Part shown: positions 17,703 through 26,252 of the stretch, in pieces
How positions within the stretch are numbered: the first letter of the stretch is position 1
Layout: each line of letters opens with the position of its first letter
Origin: JAUYQR01 sp963822435
Lineage (GTDB): Bacteria > Pseudomonadota > Alphaproteobacteria > Rhodobacterales > Rhodobacteraceae
Assembly: GCA_963822435.1 (NCBI GenBank)
Contig: CAWGHN010000004.1
Location: 1,223,726-1,287,725, forward strand
DNA: 64,000 nucleotides
Direction of reading: 5' to 3'
Notes under the pieces: generated by a model
Databases searched by the model: none
What the model was told of the DNA's origin: nothing
The model's input: only the letters and a program-made list of their open reading frames with translations
Translations under genes and position numbers: made by a program

Positions 17703-17729
17703 GGCCCCCTTCGCGGGGGCCCTTCTTTT
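17703..17729 (+). terminator. Terminator of the creatininase gene
   Basis: Seven-base-pair arms GGCCCCC / GGGGGCC with loop TTCGC are followed by CTTCTTTTG on the plus strand. Confidence 0.75.
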
Positions 17730-17735
17730 GGACCC

Positions 17736-17769
17736 GCAAAAAGGCCCGGAAGCCTCCGGGCCTTTTTGC
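17736..17769. terminator. Bidirectional terminator between creatininase and creatinase
   Basis: A perfect 15-bp stem with A-runs and T-runs at its base (GCAAAAAGGCCCGGA / TCCGGGCCTTTTTGC, 4-base loop) can act on both strands between the convergent genes. Confidence 0.85.
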
Positions 17770-17784
17770 GAGATTTCACATAGC

Positions 17785-18999
17785 TCAGTTGCGAATGATG
17801 TTGTGCTCTGGGCCGAACGGAAAGCCGGTGATGTTCTCGGCCGCGTCCTCGGTCACGATCAGGATGTCATGCTCACGGTAGCCCCCCGCCCCCGGCACGC
17901 CTTCGGGCAGCATCACCATCGGCTCCATCGACACCACCATACCCGGTTGCAGCACCGTCTCGATATCCTCGCGCAGCTCCACCCCGGCTTCGCGCCCGTA
18001 GTAATGGCTCAGCACGCCGAACGAATGACCATACCCGAACGACCGATACTTCAGCAGATTCCACTCGCGATACATCTCGTTCAGTTCCAGCGCGATTTCG
18101 TTGCACTTGGCGCCGGGCTTGATCAGCTCCAGCCCGCGCCGATGAACCGCAACATTCTTCACCCAGATATCCAGGCTCGCATCATCGACGTGGTCGCAGA
18201 ACAGCGTCCGTTCCAGCGCGGTGTAATATCCAAAGATCATCGGAAAGGTGTTCAGCGACAAAATCTCGCCCGACTTAACCGCCTTGTTCGTCACCGGATT
18301 GTGCGCCCCATCCGTATTGATGCCCGATTGGAACCACGTCCATGTGTCCATCAGCTCGACAAAGGGAAACGACGCCGCAATTTCGCGGATCATCGCGTTG
18401 GTGCCGGCGATCGCCACCTCATGCTCTGGCACGCCCGCCTTGACCGCGCCCGCGACCGCCCAGCCGCCCACGTCGCAGATCCGTGCTCCGGTGCGGATCA
18501 GCGCGTGCTCCTCGGCCGACTTGATCGCCCGCATCCACATCGAGGCTTGAGCAACATCGACGAACTCGACCCCCGGCAACGCCGCTTCCAGCGCCTTGCG
18601 ATAGTCAAGGTTGACGTGATCGAACTCGATCCCCAACCGCTTCACCCTCGGCGTCAACTGCCGGATCGCGCGGTAGAAATTGTCACGCCGCCAGTCGGTA
18701 TAGGTGATGGAGTTGCCAAAACTGCGCCGCCACGGCTGTCCGCCGTCAATCCCCGCTGAAACCGTGGTCGCCGCGTCTGGCGTGATCACCATCCCGTATT
18801 TCCGCCCGAACGCGCAATAGAGCCAACCCGAATAGTAATTGATGCAGTGATACGAGGTCAGCAGCGCCGCATCGACATCGTTCTTCGCCATCCAGCCGCG
18901 CATGTCGTCCTGCCGCCGCTTCATTTCGGCATTGGAAAACGGCGAATAATCCTTGTCGCCGTTGTGCCACTCCATGACATGAAGCATGTCGTCAGTCAT
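17785..18999 (-). CDS. Creatinase (creatine amidinohydrolase)
   Basis: This 404-residue pita-bread-fold enzyme hydrolyses creatine to sarcosine and urea. The catalytic domain matches known creatinases closely, with segments DTWTWFQSGINTDGAHNPVT, GYGHSFGVLSHYYGREAG and GMVVSMEPMVMLPEG. The family keeps this fold without the metal site of M24 peptidases. The length is normal. It is convergent with creatininase, giving the two first steps of creatinine use; no sarcosine oxidase is in the window. Confidence 0.93.
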   Translation of the reverse strand: MTDDMLHVMEWHNGDKDYSPFSNAEMKRRQDDMRGWMAKNDVDAALLTSYHCINYYSGWLYCAFGRKYGMVITPDAATTVSAGIDGGQPWRRSFGNSITYTDWRRDNFYRAIRQLTPRVKRLGIEFDHVNLDYRKALEAALPGVEFVDVAQASMWMRAIKSAEEHALIRTGARICDVGGWAVAGAVKAGVPEHEVAIAGTNAMIREIAASFPFVELMDTWTWFQSGINTDGAHNPVTNKAVKSGEILSLNTFPMIFGYYTALERTLFCDHVDDASLDIWVKNVAVHRRGLELIKPGAKCNEIALELNEMYREWNLLKYRSFGYGHSFGVLSHYYGREAGVELREDIETVLQPGMVVSMEPMVMLPEGVPGAGGYREHDILIVTEDAAENITGFPFGPEHNIIRN

Positions 19000-19145
19000 C
19001 GCGTTGGTCCTTCCTGCGGTGGAACTGTCTGCGATGACTTTAGGTATCCGGCTGTTCAGCCAGAAATTTGTTCTGAAAATCGGTGGATTAGGATCTCTGC
19101 TGGGTCACGGCAGCCGCCACCTCCGGGGCCCCCCTTCCCCCCCAC

Positions 19146-20891
19146 TCAAGTCAGCATCGACAGCCGGTCCACCCCGACAGGCGGCTCGGGGCAGAACGGC
19201 AGCAGGAACAGCCGCCGCGCCAGCCCGTTGCGGATGCGGGTGATCTGCCTGGCCTCGGATGCGATCCGCTGGCGCAACAGCCGGTCGGTGGTTCCCGTCT
19301 TTGACATGACGCGATTGACCACCCAGGCCCAAGGCTCGATCTTCGCCCGCCGCAAATCCTCCTGAAGACTTGCGGCTTCGGAAACCGGGGTGATTTCCGG
19401 CAAGGCCACAAGCACCACCCGCGTATAATCAGGGTCTTGCAGCCGCATCAGCGGCGTCACGATCCTGCCCTGCACTGCGCCCATGTCCCGCGTCATCTGC
19501 CGGTGATAGGCGCCCGTCGCGTCAAGCAGCAGCAGCGTGTGGCCGGTCGGTGCGGTATCAACCACAACAAACGCGCTCCGCGCTTCGGCCACGATCCGCG
19601 AAAAGGCATGGAACACCGCCACCTCCTCGGTGCAGGGCGAGGCGAGGTCTTCCAGCATCAGCGCGCGGTCGGCCGCATCCAGATCGCGCCCTTTGGTAGC
19701 CATGATCTTTTCGACATAGCGGGCAGTTTCGGCAACCGGGTCGATGCGATCAACGGTCAGGCCGGGCAGGTTGCCATCGACCACCAGCGCCACATGGGCC
19801 GCAGGGTCGGTTGTGGTCAGATGCACCTGATGCCCGCGCTTGACCAACCCCACGGCGATGGCCGCGGCCACGGTTGTCTTGCCCACCCCGCCCTTGCCCA
19901 TCACCATGACCAACCCGAGACCGGCCCTGGCCAGATCGTCCACCATGGCGGCAAGCCCGGCCTCGTCGATCTGCGGCGGGACCACCGCCAGATCGGCCGT
20001 CGCCGCCTCTGGCACGAACAATGCCCGCAGGGCTGCCAGCCCGACCATGTCGAACGACCTGAGCGGCACCTCGCTGCGGGCAAGGGCCGCAAGGTTCGGC
20101 GGCAGCGTTGCCAGAACAGCCGCGTGATCGCGGGCCAGACCATCGGCAACAGGATCACCCTGCTCACTCGCGTGGAACACCCCGTTCACGACCAGCTGCT
20201 GGTTCGCCAGCCCCAACGCCCGCAACTCGTCCGAGGTCCGCGACGCCTCGCGCACGGCCCCGCGGTCGGCACGCGTCACAAGGACAATCGAACTGCGCGT
20301 CGGGTCAGCCAAGGCATCCAGCGCGGCGCGAAAGCGCGTCTCCTGCATCTTCAGCCCCGAGTGCGGCCCCAGACAGGAAGCACCACGATCGTTGCCGTGC
20401 AGAAAGCCCGTCCACGCGCGCGGCAGACTAAGCAATCGCAGCGTGTGGCCGGTCGGCGCGGTGTCGAAGATGATGTGGTCATAGTCCGGCGCATCGCCGG
20501 CAAGCAGACCGACAAATTCGTCGAATGCCGCGATCTCGATCGTGCAGGCACCGGAAAGCTGTTCGCGCACCGTCGCCTTTTCCGCGTCGCCCGCTTCCAG
20601 CCCCAGTTGGTCAATCACCCGCGCCCGATAATCTTCGGCCGCCTTGTCCGGGTCGATGTTCATGGCAAACAGGCGTGGCGCGCCGGGAACAGCCGTCGGT
20701 TGATCGGAAAGCTTCGCGCCCAGCATCTCGTCCAGGTTCGAAGCAGGATCCGTGCTGACCAGCAAGACCCGCTTGCCGGCATCCGCCAGACCCAGCGCCA
20801 CAGCGCAACTGAGCGAGGTCTTTCCAACCCCACCCTTGCCGGTAAAGAACAGAAAATGCGTCGGCCGTTGCAAAAGTAGGTCCGCAAACAT
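19146..20891 (-). CDS. arsA: ArsA-type two-domain ATPase
   Basis: This 581-residue protein has two ArsA/GET3-type nucleotide-binding halves: P-loops TGKGGVGKTS (near residue 18) and GKGGVGKTT (near 336), and the paired DTAPTGHTL motifs. Cysteines in the contexts GACTIEIA, GASCLGP and SPCTEEVAVF correspond to the three metalloid-binding cysteines of arsenite pump ATPases, so metalloid binding seems retained. The start at 20891 is preferred over an upstream TTG/ATG frame. No arsB, arsR, arsD or acr3 gene lies nearby. It follows the allophanate hydrolase gene by 125 bases on the same strand. Confidence 0.87.
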   Translation of the reverse strand: MFADLLLQRPTHFLFFTGKGGVGKTSLSCAVALGLADAGKRVLLVSTDPASNLDEMLGAKLSDQPTAVPGAPRLFAMNIDPDKAAEDYRARVIDQLGLEAGDAEKATVREQLSGACTIEIAAFDEFVGLLAGDAPDYDHIIFDTAPTGHTLRLLSLPRAWTGFLHGNDRGASCLGPHSGLKMQETRFRAALDALADPTRSSIVLVTRADRGAVREASRTSDELRALGLANQQLVVNGVFHASEQGDPVADGLARDHAAVLATLPPNLAALARSEVPLRSFDMVGLAALRALFVPEAATADLAVVPPQIDEAGLAAMVDDLARAGLGLVMVMGKGGVGKTTVAAAIAVGLVKRGHQVHLTTTDPAAHVALVVDGNLPGLTVDRIDPVAETARYVEKIMATKGRDLDAADRALMLEDLASPCTEEVAVFHAFSRIVAEARSAFVVVDTAPTGHTLLLLDATGAYHRQMTRDMGAVQGRIVTPLMRLQDPDYTRVVLVALPEITPVSEAASLQEDLRRAKIEPWAWVVNRVMSKTGTTDRLLRQRIASEARQITRIRNGLARRLFLLPFCPEPPVGVDRLSMLT

Positions 20892-21016
20892 GGTGGCGCC
20901 TCCGATATCCAGCCCGACCATGACGCATCAGCGCAGACCATTCGATGACATGGGTCAATCGAAGGCCTCTCGCGCGCGGCACCTGTGCCAAAAATCGGCC
21001 GCGGGACGGCAGGATC

Positions 21017-22846
21017 TCACCCCTGATCGTCGATGAACTTTCGCCAATCGGCAAAGTCGGTGATATCGCGTGCGCCGTCGATGGCCCGGGTTTCGCAAAG
21101 AAAGCCAAAGACAGTCCTTCCGTCCGAAAGCTGCACCGTGCCGATCCCCAACGGCGCAGGTACGGTCTGCATGAAGCTGCCAAAGGCGGCAAGCGGCATG
21201 GCCCAAAGCTCCAGCGCGATCTCGGCCCCGTGGCTGGGCTCCACCCGGACCAGACCGGGACGATGGGGGGGACCGCCGGGCAAGGCATAGAACCGATACT
21301 CCGCATTGGTCCGGGCCGTGCCGGCAAAGACCGCGCCGCGCGCCACAAGAGCGCCGTTCAGTGGCAGACCGGACATGTGCGCGCCACAGACCGCGATGGT
21401 GATGGTGTCCTGCGGCGGCACCGAAGAAAGCGGATGGGTCGTCACCGGCCAGTGCGTCGTCGCGGGCCAGTGCGTCGTCGCGGGCCAGTGCGTTGCCCCT
21501 AGCGTGCGCTCCCCCGCCGTTTCCAGCCCCAGCGCCACCGCAGCCAGCAGATGGTCCTGCCCTGCCTTGGCCAACAGGGTCACGCTACCCGGCCGCCCGT
21601 CGCTGCGTGCAGGCGTCGGAACGGCAAGGGCGCACATGTTCAACAGGTTGACGAAATTTGTGTAGGTGCCAAAGTTGGAATTGGGCGTCACAGGATCGTC
21701 CTTCAGATCCTGCAGCGTGTAGAACGTCGGGATTGTCGGCACGCACAGCAGGTCCAACTCCGCCAACGGTGGCTCGGCAATGCGCGCAAGTTCCTTCAGC
21801 CGGTACATGCCGCGAAAAGCATCGGCGGCGCTCAGGCCTTCCGCCTTGCCGATGATCTTTCGGGTCACAGGCAAGATCGCCTCGGGATCGGACGTCAGCA
21901 AGTCCTCGATCACCGTGTATCGCTCCGCCACCCAAGCCCCGTCATAAAGCATCGCCGCCACGGCATAAAGCGGCGCGAAATCGACCTCGACCGTCACAGC
22001 GCCAGCGGCCCTCAGCAGACTGACAGCGGCGTCAAAGGACGCGGACTGAACGGCATCACCAAAGAACCGGATGCTCTGCGGGCTGGGAATCCCAACCTTC
22101 AGCACTGGTGGCGCGGGCGAAAGGGCGGGCGCCTCAAACGGGCGGGCATAAGCGTCGCCAGGGTCATAGGCGCACGTCACCTGATAGGCGCGCCACGCAT
22201 CCTGCACGGTCAGCCCGAAGATCGACACCGTCTCGATGCTGCGGCAGGCGGGAACGACACCGGTCGCAGACAAGGCACCCAGACTGGGCTTCAGGCCCAC
22301 GATGTTGTTCAGCGCCGCCGGCACACGGCCAGACCCGGCAGTATCCGTGCCAAGCGACAGCGTCACGATCCCCTGCGCCACCGCCACGGCAGACCCTGCC
22401 GACGACCCCCCCGGCACGATGGCCGCATCCAGCGCGTTCCTCGGCACCCCGTAGGGCGAGCGGACGCCGACAAGGCCGGTCGCGAACTGGTCCAGGTTGG
22501 TCTTGCCGATGCACAGGGCACCCGCAGCCTTCAGCCGGGCCACGACAAAGGCATCCTCGTCGGCCATGTAGGCAAAGGCCGGGCACGCGGCAGTCGTTGG
22601 GCACCCCGCCACGTCGATGTTGTCCTTGACCGCAAAGGGCACCCCCCAAAGAGGCATGGACGGGTCAAAGGGACCAAGGGCCTTCGCGGCGGCCAGCACC
22701 TCGTCTTGCGCGATGAGCGTGATGAAGATCGCCGGATCGCCCACGTCGGCAATCCTGTCATAAATCTGCGCGATGACACGCGCGACCGGGGTTCCGGCCG
22801 CATAGGCGGCATGCAGCGCCGGGATTGTCAGGGCTATCTCGGTCAC
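21017..22846 (-). CDS. atzF: Allophanate hydrolase (AtzF-like)
   Basis: This 609-residue protein has an amidase-signature domain (residues about 1-440) and the C-terminal allophanate-hydrolase domain that distinguishes AtzF from plain amidases. The catalytic Lys (PFAVKDNIDV), cis-Ser/Ser (VPGGSSAGSAV, GTDTAGSGR) are visible. It splits allophanate to ammonia and CO2, the step after biuret hydrolase encoded at 28201. The linker between the domains (residues about 452-472) contains a His-Trp-Pro repeat from an 18-bp DNA tandem repeat. It is divergent from the LysR gene. Confidence 0.92.
   Translation of the reverse strand: MTEIALTIPALHAAYAAGTPVARVIAQIYDRIADVGDPAIFITLIAQDEVLAAAKALGPFDPSMPLWGVPFAVKDNIDVAGCPTTAACPAFAYMADEDAFVVARLKAAGALCIGKTNLDQFATGLVGVRSPYGVPRNALDAAIVPGGSSAGSAVAVAQGIVTLSLGTDTAGSGRVPAALNNIVGLKPSLGALSATGVVPACRSIETVSIFGLTVQDAWRAYQVTCAYDPGDAYARPFEAPALSPAPPVLKVGIPSPQSIRFFGDAVQSASFDAAVSLLRAAGAVTVEVDFAPLYAVAAMLYDGAWVAERYTVIEDLLTSDPEAILPVTRKIIGKAEGLSAADAFRGMYRLKELARIAEPPLAELDLLCVPTIPTFYTLQDLKDDPVTPNSNFGTYTNFVNLLNMCALAVPTPARSDGRPGSVTLLAKAGQDHLLAAVALGLETAGERTLGATHWPATTHWPATTHWPVTTHPLSSVPPQDTITIAVCGAHMSGLPLNGALVARGAVFAGTARTNAEYRFYALPGGPPHRPGLVRVEPSHGAEIALELWAMPLAAFGSFMQTVPAPLGIGTVQLSDGRTVFGFLCETRAIDGARDITDFADWRKFIDDQG
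21451..21492. repeat. 18-bp tandem repeat inside the allophanate hydrolase linker
   Basis: The unit AGTGCGTCGTCGCGGGCC is present in two perfect copies plus partial copies on both sides. In the protein it encodes repeated THWPAT units between the amidase and C-terminal domains. Confidence 0.8.
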
Positions 22847-22934
22847 GGGCTGTCCTTCTTGGCGGCATCCTTGCAGGCGTCGACAGGGTTATGCTTCAAA
22901 GCGCCCAATACAAATGCTAAGAATTCACAAAAGC

Positions 22935-22951
22935 GGTGCAAAAAATGCACC
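22935..22951. promoter_or_regulatory. LysR-type operator candidate (palindrome copy 1)
   Basis: GGTGCA-N5-TGCACC is a perfect palindrome in the divergent region between atzF and the LysR gene. A near-identical site recurs at 23887-23903 before the transporter operon. Confidence 0.65.
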
Positions 22952-22973
22952 ACCGGCAGGGATGGAACGCACG

Positions 22974-23870
22974 ATGAAACACTTGCAGGACTTCGCCTAC
23001 ATCGAAGCGGTGATGCGGGCCGGGTCGATCCGCAAGGCGGCTGATGACATGAACATCACCGCCTCGGCGCTGAACCGCCGTATCCAGCGGTTCGAGGAAG
23101 AATTCGGCTCGGAAATCTTCGAACGGCTGCCGCGCGGCGTCCGGCTCAATCCTGCGGGCGAGTTGCTGGTCCAGCATTTCCGCGTTCAGGTGTCGGACCT
23201 GCGCCGGGTTCAAAGCCAGGTGGCCGATCTGTCCGGTATCCGGCGCGGGCATGTGTCCGTGGCCTGTTCGCAGGCGTTGATCCCCTACTTCATGCCCGAA
23301 CAGATCGCCCGCTACCGCGAAAGCCACCCAGGCGTCACATTCTCGGTCAGCGTCCGCGACCGTGAGGCGGCCGAGCGGGACCTAAGCACGTTTCGCAGCG
23401 ATATCGCCCTCGTTTTTGAACCCGTGCTGCTGGTTGACTTCGAGGTGCAGATGTCGGTGCCGCAAACCATCCATGTGCTGATGCGCGAAGATCATCCGCT
23501 GGCCGGGCAACCGGTGTTGCGCCTGCGCGACTGCCTTGACCATCCCCATGTGGTGCCAAGCCGCCAATACGGCGTGCGCCACCTGCTTGACGCTGCCGCC
23601 GCGCGCGGATCACGCGCCATCGCACCGGTGGTCGAAGCGGATTCCTTCGATTTCATGCGCCACTATGTGCTGCACGAAAATGCAATCGCCTTTCAGATCC
23701 CGATCGGGCTGCGGGTCTGGCCGGACTCCGGCATGGTCGTGCGCCCCCTGTCCGGCCGCGATGTCCCGCCCGGCAACCTGCTGCTTGGCCAGATGCGCGG
23801 TCGCACCCTGCCCGTCGCCTCGGCACGGTTTGCACAAAGTCTTGGCCTTGCTCTTGAGGCGCTGACGTAG
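22974..23870 (+). CDS. LysR-family regulator of the biuret/amide block
   Basis: This 298-residue LysR-type factor has an N-terminal HTH (residues 5-62, EAVMRAGSIRKAADDMNITA) and an effector-binding domain. The start at 22974 has GGAACG eight bases upstream; ATG at 22962 is possible but its purine-rich site is too close. It lies between the atzF arm (minus strand) and the transporter/biuret arm (plus strand), and matching palindromes occur upstream of both, so it probably controls both. Confidence 0.88.
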   Translation: MKHLQDFAYIEAVMRAGSIRKAADDMNITASALNRRIQRFEEEFGSEIFERLPRGVRLNPAGELLVQHFRVQVSDLRRVQSQVADLSGIRRGHVSVACSQALIPYFMPEQIARYRESHPGVTFSVSVRDREAAERDLSTFRSDIALVFEPVLLVDFEVQMSVPQTIHVLMREDHPLAGQPVLRLRDCLDHPHVVPSRQYGVRHLLDAAAARGSRAIAPVVEADSFDFMRHYVLHENAIAFQIPIGLRVWPDSGMVVRPLSGRDVPPGNLLLGQMRGRTLPVASARFAQSLGLALEALT

Positions 23871-23886
23871 TGTTGCGCCCATGACC

Positions 23887-23903
23887 GCTGCATTTTTTGC
23901 ACC
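23887..23903. promoter_or_regulatory. LysR-type operator candidate (palindrome copy 2)
   Basis: GCTGCA-N5-TGCACC differs from copy 1 at one arm base, and its T5 spacer is the complement of the A5 spacer there. It lies about 115 bases before the binding-protein start. Confidence 0.6.
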
Positions 23904-24017
23904 ACTCTTGCGAAAAAATAGCAGACGTCAGAAGCGATAAAACACCCTAGCTTCCCTGTCAGGAAACAGATCCCGCTGGCCGCGACAGGCCAGACAGCCT
24001 TGACAGGAGCGAACTGA

Positions 24018-25145
24018 ATGAATGATTTCAACGTATTGTCTCGCCGCAAATTCCTTGGATCATCGGCCGCGATGGCAGGCGTCTCTGCGATGGGCGGCAT
24101 CCTTGGAGCAGGATCTGCACTGGCGCAGACTCCCTTGACCGTCGGCTTCATCTACGTCGGCCCAAAGGACGATTTCGGCTACAATCAGGCGCACGCCGAG
24201 GGTGCCGCAGCCGTAAAGGCGATACCGGGCGTGACCGTTCTGGAAGAGGAAAACGTCCCCGAATCCATCGACGTGCAGAACACGATGGAATCGATGATCA
24301 ACTTCGACGGTGCAACCCTGATTTTCCCCACCTCGTTCGGCTACTTCAACCCCCACATCCTCGAGCTGGCACCAAAGTTCCCGAACGTGCGCTTCCAGCA
24401 CGCAGGCGGTCTGTGGACACCGGAAAACCCGGCCAACATCGGATCGTACTTCGGCTATATCGGAATGGGTCAATACCTGAACGGGGTGGCGGCCGGCCAT
24501 GCCAGCGTCACCAAGAAGATCGGCTTCGTCGCCGCAAAGCCGATCCCGCAGGTCGTGAACAACATTAACTCCTTCCTTCTGGGCGCGCGGTCAGTGGATC
24601 CTTCGATCACCTGCCAGGTGATCTTTACCGGCGAATGGTCTTTGGCCGTGAAAGAGGCCGAGGCGACGAATGCGCTTTGTGATCAGGGCTGCGATGTCAT
24701 CACCTGCCACGTCGACGGACCCAAGGTGGTGTGCGAAACCGCTGCCGGTCGCGGGGCATTTGTCTGTGGCTATCACGCAGATCAGACGGCGCTCGCGGGC
24801 GACAAATACCTGACCGGCGCGGAATGGAACTGGGCCGGCGTCTACACCGGCATGATCGAAACCGTGCAAAGCGGCGGCACCATCGACAACTTCGTGCGCG
24901 GCGGTCTGGCCGAAAACTTCATCAAGATGAGCCCGCTTGGTCCTGCCGTTTCCGACGCGGGCCGCGCCCAGTTCGAGGCGACCAAGGCCGAGATCATGGC
25001 CGGTGGCTTTGCCGCCTACAAAGGCCCGCTCAAGGACAACACCGGCGCCGAGGTGGTGCCCGCCGGCGCCGCCCTTGTCGAAACCGATGTGGCGATCGAA
25101 AGCATCGGCTATCTGGTCGAAGGCGTCATCGGCTCCACGAGCTGA
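24018..25145 (+). CDS. BMP-family ABC transporter binding protein
   Basis: This 375-residue basic-membrane-protein-type solute-binding protein has a twin-arginine-like signal (SRRKFLGSSAAMAGVSAMGG, cleavage after ALAQ near residue 37). BMP proteins usually bind nucleosides or purines. Here the importer is in one operon with formamidase and biuret hydrolase, so a urea-polymer, purine-breakdown product or other amide is possible. It is first of at least eight tightly linked plus-strand genes. Confidence 0.9.
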   Translation: MNDFNVLSRRKFLGSSAAMAGVSAMGGILGAGSALAQTPLTVGFIYVGPKDDFGYNQAHAEGAAAVKAIPGVTVLEEENVPESIDVQNTMESMINFDGATLIFPTSFGYFNPHILELAPKFPNVRFQHAGGLWTPENPANIGSYFGYIGMGQYLNGVAAGHASVTKKIGFVAAKPIPQVVNNINSFLLGARSVDPSITCQVIFTGEWSLAVKEAEATNALCDQGCDVITCHVDGPKVVCETAAGRGAFVCGYHADQTALAGDKYLTGAEWNWAGVYTGMIETVQSGGTIDNFVRGGLAENFIKMSPLGPAVSDAGRAQFEATKAEIMAGGFAAYKGPLKDNTGAEVVPAGAALVETDVAIESIGYLVEGVIGSTS

Positions 25146-25148
25146 CCC

Positions 25149-26252
25149 ATGACCAACCTGGCCGACCCCTTGGCGCAACGGTCCCGGAACCCAAGCCTGT
25201 CCGTGATCGTGCCCCGGTCCGAAGCCTTCGTGATCCCGCTGGCAGCCTTGCTGGCGGGGTCTCTGGCCTTCAGCCTGTTTCTGCTGCTGGTGGGAAAATC
25301 GCCCTTCGCCTTCTTCGGGCTGGTCTGGACGGCCGGGTTCAGCACGGCGTTTTCCTGGCAGAACACCCTGTCACAGGTCTCCCCCCTGCTCTTTGCAGCC
25401 CTCTGCGTCGCCCTTCCCGCCCGTCTGGGCCTGGTCGTGATCGGCGGCGAGGGGGCCATCGTCCTCGGCGGTCTGGCCGCGGCTGTGGTGGGCACCATCG
25501 CGGCCGGCTGGCCACCCGCGGTGGGCCTTGGCCTGATGGCGCTTGCCGCGATGGCCCTCGGTGGCGGCTGGATCGCCACCGTTGGCGCGCTGCGCATCAA
25601 GCGTGGGGTCAATGAAACCATCGCCTCGCTGCTGATGGCCTACATCGCCATCGCGCTTTTCAACCATCTGGTCGAAGGCCCGTTCCGCGACCCGGCAAGC
25701 CTGAACAAACCCTCGACCCTGCCGCTGACCGAAGGCCTGGGCGTGGGTGAAATGCCACTGATTGCCGCGCATTGGGGGGTTCTGGTCGGCATCCTCGCCT
25801 GCATCGCCTGCTGGGTGCTGATCGAGCGCACGACCCTTGGCTTTGCCGCACGCATCGCGGGCGACAACCTGCGCGCGGCGCAAGTGCAGGGTCTTCCTGT
25901 CGGGCGGCTGGTGATCGGCTTCACAGCGCTTGGCGGCGCTTTCGCAGGCCTGGGCGGGTTTTTCGAGGTGGCGGCCGTGCATGGCTCGGCCAACGCATCC
26001 CTGATCGCGGGCTACGGCTACACCGGCATCCTCGTGGCCTTTCTGGCGCGGCACAACCCGCTGGCCATCATTCCGGTGGCGATCCTGTTGGGCGGGTTCG
26101 CCGCCTCCAGCGGCCTCATCCAGCGCCGGATGGACCTGCCCGATGCCACGATCCTTGTCTTTCAGGGCATGATCTTCGTGGCGATCCTTCTGTCCGAAAC
26201 CGCCTATGGCCGCTTCAAGATCTTTACCGCCGCCTACTGGGAGAGCCGCTGA
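25149..26252 (+). CDS. ABC transporter permease of the BMP-type importer (first)
   Basis: This 367-residue permease resembles NupP/YufP-type nucleoside permeases. It has many hydrophobic segments and the conserved cytoplasmic stretch GDNLRAAQVQGLPVGRLVI near residue 237. It starts three bases after the binding-protein gene and shares one base with the next permease. Confidence 0.9.
   Translation: MTNLADPLAQRSRNPSLSVIVPRSEAFVIPLAALLAGSLAFSLFLLLVGKSPFAFFGLVWTAGFSTAFSWQNTLSQVSPLLFAALCVALPARLGLVVIGGEGAIVLGGLAAAVVGTIAAGWPPAVGLGLMALAAMALGGGWIATVGALRIKRGVNETIASLLMAYIAIALFNHLVEGPFRDPASLNKPSTLPLTEGLGVGEMPLIAAHWGVLVGILACIACWVLIERTTLGFAARIAGDNLRAAQVQGLPVGRLVIGFTALGGAFAGLGGFFEVAAVHGSANASLIAGYGYTGILVAFLARHNPLAIIPVAILLGGFAASSGLIQRRMDLPDATILVFQGMIFVAILLSETAYGRFKIFTAAYWESR

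Noticed and set aside
19437..20879. 480-codon plus-strand frame over arsA
   Set aside because: Antisense shadow; no domain.
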